This document shows positions 15,349 through 21,768 of a stretch of 21,906 nucleotides of DNA, piece after piece. Both the position numbers and the translations under genes were made by a program. The notes under the pieces are model-generated. The model had not been told where the DNA came from. It did no database searches and saw only the letters and a program-made list of their open reading frames with translations. The number at the start of each line of letters is the position of its first letter. Position 1 is the stretch's first letter. This DNA is from JAUYQR01 sp031415015 (GTDB lineage Bacteria; Pseudomonadota; Alphaproteobacteria; Rhodobacterales; Rhodobacteraceae): contig JANOQT010000173.1 in NCBI GenBank assembly GCA_031415015.1, forward strand, positions 1-21,906, written 5' to 3'.

Positions 15349-15525
15349 TTACTGCTGGCGCGGCGGGGTTTCGTCGTTGGTCTCTGGCAGTGCTTCGGCG
15401 TCCGTTTCAGCCGGCACCCGGTAGCTTTCGTTCAGCCAACGCGCAAGGTCCACATCGGCGCAGCGGCGGGAACAAAAGGGGTGGTACTTGGCGTCTGCAG
15501 GCTTGCCGCAGGTCGGGCAGGTCAT
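15349..15525 (-). CDS. yacG: YacG, zinc-finger DNA gyrase inhibitor
   Basis: This 58-residue protein has the YacG zinc site, C3-x2-C6 (CPTC) and C18-x3-C22 (CSRRC), followed by DLARWLNESYRVP, the family's conserved helix, and an acidic tail. In E. coli YacG binds GyrB and blocks DNA binding by gyrase; the same role is assumed here. The ATG overlaps the TGA of the RNase gene (ATGA), so the two are translationally coupled. It is followed by tRNA-Phe. Confidence 0.93.
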   Translation of the reverse strand: MTCPTCGKPADAKYHPFCSRRCADVDLARWLNESYRVPAETDAEALPETNDETPPRQQ

Positions 15526-16559
15526 GCCAGACCCTCGGCAAGGGGCAGCCGATCCCGCTTGCGCGTCATCTCGTACAAGCCAAGCGTCGTCCAGCCGGCA
15601 AGGTTGGTCTCTGCCTCGCCTTTGAAGGCCGCGCGAAGGACCTGATCCATGATCTGCCGGTCGCGCTTCGGCATCGGTGCGAAATCGACCACCACCTGCC
15701 CGCCAAGCCCGCGCAGGCGCAACTGGCGCGGCAGATCGCGGGCGGCAGCAATGTTGACCTTCAGACTGGCAGCGGGCGACGTGTCGGGTCCGGTGTTCAC
15801 ATCCACCGCAATCAGGGCGCGGGTCGGCTCCAGCATCATGTGGCCGCCCCCGTCCAGCACCACGCGCGGGCTGGCAAGCGCTTCGATCAGGTCCGAAACA
15901 CCATGGGCATCAAAGCCGCCCTCCTCGGTGACCATTTCGTCAATTTCCGGGTCCAGCCAGTCGCGGAAAGCAACTTCATGCGCGCCGGGGCCCTCGACCA
16001 GCAGTTCCGGCGGGCCGGGAAGATCGGCCAGCACCGCCTCGGCCAGCCCCCGCATCGCCCCGATGTCCTCGGCAATCGCGTCGTCATCTGCCGCCGCACA
16101 GCCAGAGCGCAGGATCAGGCCAAGCGCCTCGTCCGCGCCAGCCATCCCGTCAGCGGCCAGGGCCGACAGCACCTCGCGCAGCGCCTCGTCCTTGATCCGG
16201 CGCGAGATGTTGAGGCCGGGTGCATCCGGGGTCAGGATCGCAAACCGCGACTTGAACAAAAGCCGCGCCGTGACCGGCGTGGCCTTGCCGGGCTCAGCCG
16301 GACCTGTCACCTGCACCAGCAACCGCTGACCCGGGGTGATCCCCGAAATCTGCCGAAGAAAGCCCGATCCGTGCGGCAGCTTGACGAAAATGCCGCCCTG
16401 CCCCTTCACCGGCCGATCAGCGATGCCACGGTAGATGGCACCCGGCAGCGGCCTGTCATCCGCCGGGTCGATGATCAGGTCTTCAAGACTGCCATCGACA
16501 ATCAGCGCCGCCGCATTGCGGCCAGCGACCTGATCCAGCACCACCACACGACCCTTCAT
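15522..16559 (-). CDS. rng: Ribonuclease E/G family protein, short form without zinc-link
   Basis: The 345-residue endoribonuclease has the two catalytic aspartates of RNase E/G: D253 in LIAVDVNTG and D292 in VVVDFAPMPKR. The closing TTLGLYEMTRKRDR is also a family hallmark. Usual RNase G/E proteins (about 490 residues or more) carry a larger N-terminal S1 domain and a CPxCxGxG zinc-link after MTRKR. Both are reduced or missing here, and the protein stops 14 residues after the arginine-rich motif. It overlaps maf and yacG by 4 nt each (ATGA). RNase activity is likely, but oligomerisation must differ from RNase E. Confidence 0.88.
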   Translation of the reverse strand: MKGRVVVLDQVAGRNAAALIVDGSLEDLIIDPADDRPLPGAIYRGIADRPVKGQGGIFVKLPHGSGFLRQISGITPGQRLLVQVTGPAEPGKATPVTARLLFKSRFAILTPDAPGLNISRRIKDEALREVLSALAADGMAGADEALGLILRSGCAAADDDAIAEDIGAMRGLAEAVLADLPGPPELLVEGPGAHEVAFRDWLDPEIDEMVTEEGGFDAHGVSDLIEALASPRVVLDGGGHMMLEPTRALIAVDVNTGPDTSPAASLKVNIAAARDLPRQLRLRGLGGQVVVDFAPMPKRDRQIMDQVLRAAFKGEAETNLAGWTTLGLYEMTRKRDRLPLAEGLA

Positions 16560-17131
16560 GCCTGCCTCCAGACCGGATACCCGACCGTGCTCAGCAGCGC
16601 AGCCGTTTCAGCGACCGGCAGTCCCATGATACCCGTGTAACTGCCCGATATCCACGGGATCAGCGCACCCGCCAGCCCCTGGATACCGTAGGCGCCCGCC
16701 TTGCCCTGCCATTCGCCGCTGCCAAGATAGGCATTCAGTTCCGCGTCAGACAACCGCTTCATCATCACCACACTTACACTTTCCCGCGTCAACAACCGGT
16801 CGCCGCGCCGCACCGCGATGGCGGTAATAACCTGATGGCGCCTTCCGGCAAGTGCCGTCAGAAACGCCGCAGCCTCGCCGGCATCCGAAGGTTTGCCAAG
16901 GATACGCCGACCCAGTGCCACCGTTGTATCGGCGGTCAGCACAACATCATCAGCATCCGCCACCACCGCGAGCGCCTTTTCCCGGGCCAGCCGCAGACAA
17001 TATGGCCGGGGCAGTTCGCCCTTCATCGGGTCTTCATTGATGTCGGGGGGACGAATTGCGTCCGGCACCAGCCCAAGCTGCGCAAGCAATTCCTTGCGAC
17101 GCGGGCTCGCGGATCCCAGGATCAGCTTCAA
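16556..17131 (-). CDS. maf: Maf-family nucleotide pyrophosphatase
   Basis: The 191-residue protein carries the Maf signature: SASPRR at 7-12, the catalytic D68 in LTADTTV, and LGKPSDAGEAAAF with K80. The late SGSYTGIMGLPV is also typical. Family members hydrolyse non-canonical or canonical nucleoside triphosphates to monophosphates (dTTP/UTP or m7GTP types) and affect septation when overproduced. The start is a TTG at 17131, six bases after the infA stop, with no clear ribosome binding site, so translation probably depends on infA. Its stop overlaps the RNase gene by 4 nt. Confidence 0.93.
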   Translation of the reverse strand: MKLILGSASPRRKELLAQLGLVPDAIRPPDINEDPMKGELPRPYCLRLAREKALAVVADADDVVLTADTTVALGRRILGKPSDAGEAAAFLTALAGRRHQVITAIAVRRGDRLLTRESVSVVMMKRLSDAELNAYLGSGEWQGKAGAYGIQGLAGALIPWISGSYTGIMGLPVAETAALLSTVGYPVWRQA

Positions 17132-17137
17132 GACGGA

Positions 17138-17356
17138 TTACTTGAAGCGATAATTGATGCGGCCCTTCGACAGGTCATAGGGGGTCATTTCGACCTGCAC
17201 CTTGTCGCCTGCCAGAACGCGGATACGGTTCTTGCGCATCTTGCCTGCCATCACGGCGATCAGTTCATGGCCGTTCTCGAGTTCGACCTTGAATGTCGCA
17301 TTGGGCAGGAGTTCCTTTACGACACCGGGGAATTCGAGAATGTCTTCCTTGGCCAT
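17138..17356 (-). CDS. infA: Translation initiation factor IF-1
   Basis: From the ATG at 17356 (GGAGAG four bases upstream) the product is 72 residues, the standard IF-1 length, covering one S1/OB-fold. MAKEDILEFPGVV, FKVELENGHE, GKMRKNRIRVLAGDKV and the end YDLSKGRINYRFK are diagnostic. IF-1 binds the A site of the 30S subunit during initiation. An in-frame extension to 17437 is not conserved and was rejected. A 390-bp spacer upstream separates it from the phosphatase gene, so infA may have its own promoter. Confidence 0.98.
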   Translation of the reverse strand: MAKEDILEFPGVVKELLPNATFKVELENGHELIAVMAGKMRKNRIRVLAGDKVQVEMTPYDLSKGRINYRFK

Positions 17357-17746
17357 GGTCTCTCCAATAAGAGTTCGGCCCGCGTCAGGGCGCAGGCATC
17401 CGGAGCGGCGTATGCGCCCGGTTTCGGGCATTTTCAAGCGGAATCTTCACGCCGCGACGGGGCCCTTGCAGCTGTGCCCACCCGGGGACAGGATTTCCGG
17501 TCTATGCGGATCAAGGGCTTGGTACCGGGTGTTTCAACAAACGTCAGGACTTTTGCCGCTGCACTACGCTTGCCAACCGAAATGCGGCTACGCCGCCACC
17601 TGCCACGGTGGGCCGCATCATCAGTTTCATGACCAGTCTTGCAACGACAGATCATTGAAGACCGTTGGGGCACAACGACGATCCCTCCCGCCGCCACGCA
17701 TCAATCTGCGGCTTGCAAGCGCTCGCCGATCAACTTTGTGATCCGT
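17357..17746. other. Non-coding spacer upstream of infA (390 bp)
   Basis: No convincing gene was found. A minus-strand reading frame at 17434-17697 has a composition rich in Arg and Ser and no family resemblance. A possible minus-strand promoter for infA is TTGAAA (complement of 17432-17437), a 17-bp spacer and CATACG (complement of 17409-17414), which is weak. A small hairpin GCCCG/CGGGC (17416-17429) falls in its spacer. The length is unusual in an otherwise very tight gene block. Confidence 0.4.
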
Positions 17747-18202
17747 TCACCCCTCCGTCGCGGCCCCGAACCGTCCCAGCATCCGCTCCCTGATCTGGTC
17801 CCGCGCCTGACGGTAAGCGGCGAGTTTGGCCTCCCGCGTCTCCCCCAACCCGGTCGGATCAAGGATCGGCCAGTATTCGATCTCCAGGTGGTGAAACCGG
17901 TTCAGTTCCAGCGCCATCCGCTGACTGGCAGGGCTAAGGGCGACGATCAGGTCGAACTGCGACAGGTCATCGCCCCACTCCTGCATCTCCTCAAAGCTGC
18001 GCGAACGGTGGCGGGACAGTTCGATCCCCAGTTCCTGACAAACCGCGACGGAAAAGCCGTCCACCTCCATGTCGTTCTTGACGCCGGCGGATTGCACGTA
18101 GGCCCGCTGGCCGTACATCCGTTTCATCAGCGCCTCAGCCATGGGCGAGCGGACGGCGTTGTGATCGCAGCAAAACAGCACCGACTGCGGAAAGTCTGCC
18201 AA
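17747..18202 (-). CDS. Low-molecular-weight protein tyrosine phosphatase family protein
   Basis: The 151-residue protein has the LMW-PTP P-loop C12-x5-R18-S (CDHNAVRS) and the general acid D115-P116 in PILDPTG, so catalysis is expected on phosphotyrosine or, in related proteins, arsenate. The start is a TTG at 18202, since the next in-frame ATG lies beyond the catalytic Cys; a GTG at 18181 is a weaker option. Only 2 nt separate it from the UPF0262 stop, which suggests coupling. It is a regular member of the hisD-infA block of this family; its substrate is unknown. Confidence 0.88.
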   Translation of the reverse strand: MADFPQSVLFCCDHNAVRSPMAEALMKRMYGQRAYVQSAGVKNDMEVDGFSVAVCQELGIELSRHRSRSFEEMQEWGDDLSQFDLIVALSPASQRMALELNRFHHLEIEYWPILDPTGLGETREAKLAAYRQARDQIRERMLGRFGAATEG

Positions 18203-18204
18203 GG

Positions 18205-18684
18205 TCAGCCCCAGTGCAGGACGCAGATCAACGTGAACAGCCGACGCGCGGTATCGGTGTCGACAACGGCCTTGCCCTCCAGCCGTTCCTGCAAGACGCG
18301 CGCGCCTTCATTGTGGATGCCACGGCGGGCCATGTCGATGGCCTCGATCTGGCTGGGCGGCAGGCGTTTGACGGCGTCGAAATAGTTCTCGCAAATCTGG
18401 AAGTAGTCCTTCACCACCTGCCGGAACGGACCTAGCGACAGGTGAAACTCTGCCGCCCGCTCGTCATCTTCGCTGTTGATGTCAAAGACCAGCCGCCCGT
18501 CGCGGATCGCCAGTCTGACCCGGTAAGGGCCTTCCGGATGCACCTTGTCAGGCTTTCGCGGCAGGCCGAACGCATTGTCCTCCAGCAGGTCATAGATCGC
18601 CACACGGCGTTCCTGTTCGATCTCGGGCGTCGGCCGGGCAAGGCCACGCTCGTCAATCTCGATATGGCAGATGCGGTTCGTCAT
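18205..18684 (-). CDS. UPF0262 family protein
   Basis: From the ATG at 18684 the protein has 159 residues, the family's usual size. Recognisable stretches are ICHIEIDERGL near the start, RRVAIYDLLEDN, GPYRVRLAIRDGRLVFDI and IEAIDMARRGIHNEGA. The UPF0262 family is confined largely to alphaproteobacteria and has no assigned function that I know. It appears soluble. It would normally follow hisD directly; here an opposite-strand gene is inserted between them, so it must now rely on a promoter within the 133 bp before it. Confidence 0.88.
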   Translation of the reverse strand: MTNRICHIEIDERGLARPTPEIEQERRVAIYDLLEDNAFGLPRKPDKVHPEGPYRVRLAIRDGRLVFDINSEDDERAAEFHLSLGPFRQVVKDYFQICENYFDAVKRLPPSQIEAIDMARRGIHNEGARVLQERLEGKAVVDTDTARRLFTLICVLHWG

Positions 18685-18754
18685 GAGCGGCCCTGCAATG
18701 AGGTTTGGGAAGTGATGCCTGATTGCAGGGTACGATGGCAAGGCCAAATTCAGA

Positions 18755-18782
18755 GTGACAAACGTTCAGATGACACTAAAAT
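18755..18782 (+). promoter_or_regulatory. Likely promoter of the inserted gene
   Basis: GTGACA (18755-18760), a 16-bp spacer and TAAAAT (18777-18782) resemble a sigma-70 promoter, with the expected start near 18789. An AGGGA-type ribosome binding site follows about 7-10 nt before the ATG at 18818. The region is much AT-richer than the flanking genes. Confidence 0.5.
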
Positions 18783-18817
18783 ATTCGACATGAAACAGGC
18801 GACCAGGGATTGTTGAT

Positions 18818-19318
18818 ATGGCTGGCGTGGCGCTCAAAAAAAATCGCCGTCGTGCAAATGAAAATATAATTGAACCTCAGGTGGCAAGATGCGGACTAGG
18901 TTTCCAAAATTGGATAGATTTCAGATATCCTCAGTGGCAAAGGGAGGCATGTGTTCAATTAAGAAGATACCAATCTCGGGAGTGTGACGACGGGATGTCG
19001 ATGGACGCATCATCAGAGTGTTGGGTGAACGTTGAGTGTCGCGCATTTTTTGACAAGATATATAAACCAGATGGCCGCATGAGAATGGGTCTAATCGGAG
19101 CGGTTGGCTTCGAGCGCGACGTTGTGTTCAACGACGGTCGAAAATTGAACGTACTGCAATTTGGATGGTTACATCCGTTCTACAGAAATAAAGGGTTCGT
19201 CAAAAGTGCATGGCCGGAATTCACCGGAAGGTTCGGTCAATTCTACGTTTCCACACCAAGATCGCCCTCAATGCAGGCATTATTGAAGCGGGTCACCTAT
19301 TCAGATCCATCGTCGTGA
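18818..19318 (+). CDS. Uncharacterised protein, probable GNAT-like, AT-rich insertion between hisD and UPF0262
   Basis: The 166-residue protein belongs to no family I can name firmly. The C-terminal third (about 113-158) reads LQFGWLHPFYRNKGFVKSAW and then FYVSTPRSPSMQALLKR. The RNKGF segment after a hydrophobic strand and the later strand-helix are reminiscent of motifs A and B of GNAT acetyltransferases, such as phage-type members; this is inference. The N-terminus is basic. It lies opposite to and between hisD (6 nt gap at the 3' ends) and UPF0262. GC, counted on three 60-base lines, is 45, 38 and 43 percent, against 72 percent on a hisD line. Codon use is correspondingly foreign. This is a likely recent acquisition with its own promoter. 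Confidence 0.7.
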   Translation: MAGVALKKNRRRANENIIEPQVARCGLGFQNWIDFRYPQWQREACVQLRRYQSRECDDGMSMDASSECWVNVECRAFFDKIYKPDGRMRMGLIGAVGFERDVVFNDGRKLNVLQFGWLHPFYRNKGFVKSAWPEFTGRFGQFYVSTPRSPSMQALLKRVTYSDPSS

Positions 19319-19324
19319 AATCCG

Positions 19325-20626
19325 TCAGCCGTTCAACCGGTCCAGCCGTGCGCGCACGCTTAACCCATGCGCCTGCAACCCTTCCGACATCGCCAGCCGC
19401 TCTGCCGCCGGACCGATGGCCTTCAGCGCCGCAGGCGTCATCTTCGCCAGCGTCGTCCGCTTCATGAAATCCAGAACCGACAGCCCTGACGAAAACCGCG
19501 CCGACCGCGCCGTCGGCAACACATGGTTCGGCCCGCCGACATAGTCGCCAACCGCCTCCGGCGTCCATGCCCCCAGAAAGATCGCCCCGGCATGCGGGAT
19601 CTTTGCGGCAAGCGCTTCGGGGTCGGCCACCATCAGTTCCAGATGCTCGGGCGCGATCCGGTTGGCCAACGCTGCCGCCTGATCCAGCGTGTCCACCACG
19701 ATTACCGCGCCGTTCGTGGCCCAGGAGACGCCCGCGATGGCCCGCCGCTCAAGGCTTTGCAACCGCACCTCGACAGCGCGGCCAACCGCCCGCCCAAGCG
19801 CTGCGTCAGTGGTGATCAGGATGCTTTGAGCGCTGGCGTCATGTTCCGCCTGCGAAAGCAGGTCCAGCGCGATCCAGTCGGGGTCATTGCCTGCGTCCGC
19901 GATCACCAGCACCTCCGACGGCCCGGCGATCATGTCGATGCCCACCCGGCCAAACACCCGGCGCTTGGCCGCCGCCACATAGGCATTGCCCGGCCCGGTG
20001 ATCTTGTCGACCGGCGCGATGCTTTCGGTGCCATAAGCCAGTGCTGCCACCGCCTGCGCGCCGCCGATGCGGTAGATCACGTCCACCCCGGCAATCTCGG
20101 CGGCCAGCAGCACCAGCGGATTGACCACGCCCCCGGGTGTCGGGCAACAGATCGCCAGCCGCTCCACCCCCGCCACGCGCGCCGGAATGGCGTTCATCAG
20201 CACCGAGGACGGATAGGACGCCGTTCCCCCCGGCACATACAGACCTGCCGCTGACACCGGCGTCCAGCGCCAGCCAAGCGTCGCCCCTGCAGCGTCGGTC
20301 CAGCTTTCATCCACCGGGCGCTGGCGGTCATGATAGGCCCGGATCCGGTCGGCGGCCAGTTCCAGCGCGGCACGGTCCTCACGCCCGACCTTCGCCACCT
20401 CGGCCGCAATCTCGGCACGCGAAAACGCCAGCGTTTCCGGCGTCAGGTGCAGCCGGTCAAACTTCGCCGTCAGCGCAATGACCGCTGCATCGCCCCGGGC
20501 GCGCACATCGGCGATGATCGCCGCCACCGCCTGATCGACATCCTCGGCCTCTTCGCGCTTTTGCCCCAGCAGGGCCGCAAAGGCGGTCTCGAAACCCGGA
20601 TCGCGGGATGACAGGAACACGGGCAT
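19325..20626 (-). CDS. hisD: Histidinol dehydrogenase
   Basis: The start at 20626 (GGAAAGG upstream) gives 433 residues, the normal length. The enzyme oxidises histidinol to histidine in two NAD-dependent steps. The expected zinc ligands appear in LLSQAEHDASAQS (Gln and His), in GDYVGGPNHVLPT (Asp) and in LQAHGLSVRAR (His). The catalytic Glu-His pair is in NRIAPEHLEL. The NAD-binding and signature region GPGNAYVAAAKR is intact. It would head the block down to tRNA-Phe, but the inserted gene now separates it from UPF0262. The murA and DUF2948 genes I would expect before it are absent. Confidence 0.97.
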   Translation of the reverse strand: MPVFLSSRDPGFETAFAALLGQKREEAEDVDQAVAAIIADVRARGDAAVIALTAKFDRLHLTPETLAFSRAEIAAEVAKVGREDRAALELAADRIRAYHDRQRPVDESWTDAAGATLGWRWTPVSAAGLYVPGGTASYPSSVLMNAIPARVAGVERLAICCPTPGGVVNPLVLLAAEIAGVDVIYRIGGAQAVAALAYGTESIAPVDKITGPGNAYVAAAKRRVFGRVGIDMIAGPSEVLVIADAGNDPDWIALDLLSQAEHDASAQSILITTDAALGRAVGRAVEVRLQSLERRAIAGVSWATNGAVIVVDTLDQAAALANRIAPEHLELMVADPEALAAKIPHAGAIFLGAWTPEAVGDYVGGPNHVLPTARSARFSSGLSVLDFMKRTTLAKMTPAALKAIGPAAERLAMSEGLQAHGLSVRARLDRLNG

Positions 20627-20787
20627 GGGCAAGACCTTTCCGACAACCCGCCTCAGATAGCGCAGCACCCCGCCCGCCTCAAGGCGCATCCCCGATGGCC
20701 TTTGCCTTCGCCAGATATCCGGCCTTATGTAGCAAACGCACCAACAAAAGGGAATCCCTCAGGCCCCGATCTTGGTAAGTTCTGACC

Positions 20788-21150
20788 ATGCAGGACAAGA
20801 CAATCACCAACGCTTTGCTTGAACTTCGCAAGCAGATCATCCGGGGGAACCTAGAGGGGCTGGATCACGTTAACGCGCTACTGGTGGCGCGGGGGATCGA
20901 TCCGGCCAAGTTGCGGGTCGGGGCAAAGCGCAAGCCGGATCGGGCGCGGCAGGGCATCATGCGGCTGATGGTCATGGAAGCCCTACGGAGCGGGCCTAAG
21001 CGCTATGCTGAGATTTCAGCGCTGGTTGCCCCAAGACGGCCAGAGATTACGCCAGAGGCCACACACAAGCGCACGGCACAGGCGCTGGACAGGATGCAGC
21101 AAGCGGGGCTGGTGAAGCGTGAGGGGCGGTTGTGGGGGCTGGCCCATTGA
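20788..21150 (+). CDS. Small winged-helix-like DNA-binding protein, hypothetical
   Basis: The 120-residue protein has an N-terminal helical hairpin (about 1-45, with RKQIIRGNLEGLDHVNALL) and a C-terminal part (about 52-118) whose pattern suits a winged helix: IMRLMVMEALRSGP, YAEISALVAP, then THKRTAQALDRMQQAGLVKREGRLWGL, with helices followed by a basic wing. I do not recognise the family; similar small proteins occur on phages and plasmids. No good ribosome binding site is seen. It is divergent from hisD across 161 bp and is the first gene of the accessory right-hand region. Confidence 0.6.
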   Translation: MQDKTITNALLELRKQIIRGNLEGLDHVNALLVARGIDPAKLRVGAKRKPDRARQGIMRLMVMEALRSGPKRYAEISALVAPRRPEITPEATHKRTAQALDRMQQAGLVKREGRLWGLAH

Positions 21151-21271
21151 TCTGGGGTAAACCGCGCCTATTTCTTCCGTATGGACGGATTCGGCTTGGC
21201 TATTTAGGCGAATCGCCTCAAAAAGAACACAACATCTAGATAGTAACGCCATGGCGTGGGTTGTAGAGACT

Positions 21272-21322
21272 GCAACCCATTGAAAAAAGAGTCAAATTAC
21301 GATCCGCAAGCCATTGAAAAAA
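21272..21322. repeat. Imperfect 17-bp direct repeat in AT-rich spacer
   Basis: GCAACCCATTGAAAAAA (21272-21288) and GCAAGCCATTGAAAAAA (21306-21322) differ at one base and are 34 bp apart start to start. Each is followed by a second matching octamer, TTACGATC (21297-21304) and TTATGATC (21338-21345). A 7-bp inverted repeat TGGGTTG/CAACCCA (21257-21279) overlaps the first copy. The function is unknown; a regulatory site or remnant of a mobile element is possible. Confidence 0.6.
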
Positions 21323-21360
21323 CTCGTTGAATCCAGATTATGATCGTGCCATAGTCATTT

Positions 21361-21387
21361 AAAGAAAAAGCCCCGCCGAAGCGGGGC
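21361..21387 (-). terminator. Rho-independent terminator after the odd tRNA gene
   Basis: On the minus strand GCCCCGC-TTCG-GCGGGGC (7 bp with a stable TTCG loop) is followed by TTTTTCTTT. It lies 14 nt downstream of the tRNA gene and would end its transcript. Confidence 0.88.
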
Positions 21388-21401
21388 CAGACTAGAAGGT
21401 G

Positions 21402-21473
21402 AGACTTGGTTCGGATTCGAACCGACGTAGCCCTCCGTGCAAAGAAGATGCGTAACCACTCCGCCACCAAGTC
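21402..21473 (-). tRNA. tRNA gene with anticodon UGC, isotype uncertain
   Basis: The complement folds as a 72-nt cloverleaf. The acceptor is GACTTGG/CCAAGTC (7 perfect pairs), with T8 and a D arm GCG-GAGTGGTTA-CGC. The anticodon stem TCTTC/GGAGG contains two or three G-T pairs around the loop TTTGCAC, so the anticodon is TGC with U33 and A37. The variable loop is 5 nt, and the T arm has TTCGAAT and one mismatch at 49-65. UGC would read alanine codons, but the G3-U70 alanine identity pair is absent. The layout and U73 resemble tRNA-Cys. CCA is not encoded, unlike tRNA-Phe in this window. Origin on a phage or mobile element, or a pseudo-tRNA, is plausible. Confidence 0.75.
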
Positions 21474-21475
21474 CT

Positions 21476-21510
21476 AAGAGCCGGTATATCACCGGCTCTT
21501 CTCTTTTTCT
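21476..21510 (+). terminator. Strong rho-independent terminator, plus strand
   Basis: AAGAGCCGGT, a 5-nt loop ATATC, then ACCGGCTCTT form a perfect 10-bp stem, followed by CTCTTTTTCT. It stops plus-strand transcription heading into the IS remnants, and on the other strand it stands directly before the odd tRNA gene. Confidence 0.85.
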
Positions 21511-21575
21511 ACAGCAACTTGTGGGCTGTAGCTAAGATTCGCGGCTAGCCATGCCGAACACCACAAGATCGGGTG

Positions 21576-21768
21576 TCACGCCGCTCGCTGCCAGTAGCCC
21601 TTCCACGCGCGGCTGACAGGGCATTCCATCGCGTTCGCCACCAGACCGAAGGCCAGCCCGCCATTGCTCTTGCGGCGGTTGTCCTCAAGCCAAGCGGCTT
21701 GCGTAGCGTACTGGTGCAGGTAGCGCGGGCTGACGTGGTGGTGCTGACCCTGCACCATGCGACGCAGG
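21576..21768 (-). pseudogene. IS1595-family transposase, C-terminal remnant
   Basis: The frame ending at 21576 reads LRRMVQGQHHHVSPRYLHQY, then AAWLEDNRRKSNG and finally PVSRAWKGYWQR. These are hallmarks of the C-terminus of IS1595 (ISXO2-like) DDE transposases: a His triplet before the last helices, the WxEDNRR block and KGYWQR. Only about 64 codons remain. The frame is cut at 21768/21769 by the end of an IS66-family element, so the N-terminal part should lie beyond that element, outside the window. The copy is inactive as it stands. A small inverted repeat CTACAGC/GCTGTAG (21509-21531) lies near the expected end of the element. Confidence 0.82.

Noticed and set aside
15390..16640. Long plus-strand reading frame (416 codons) opposite the RNase gene
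   Set aside because: Antisense shadow of rng and yacG with no recognisable protein features.
17434..17697. Minus-strand 87-codon frame between the LMW phosphatase and infA
   Set aside because: Biased toward Arg and Ser, no good ribosome binding site, no family; kept only as a note in the spacer entry.
21402..21430. Possible attachment site of an integrated element at the 3' end of the odd tRNA
   Set aside because: I searched by eye for a second copy of the tRNA 3' end elsewhere in the window and found none; no integrase is present.
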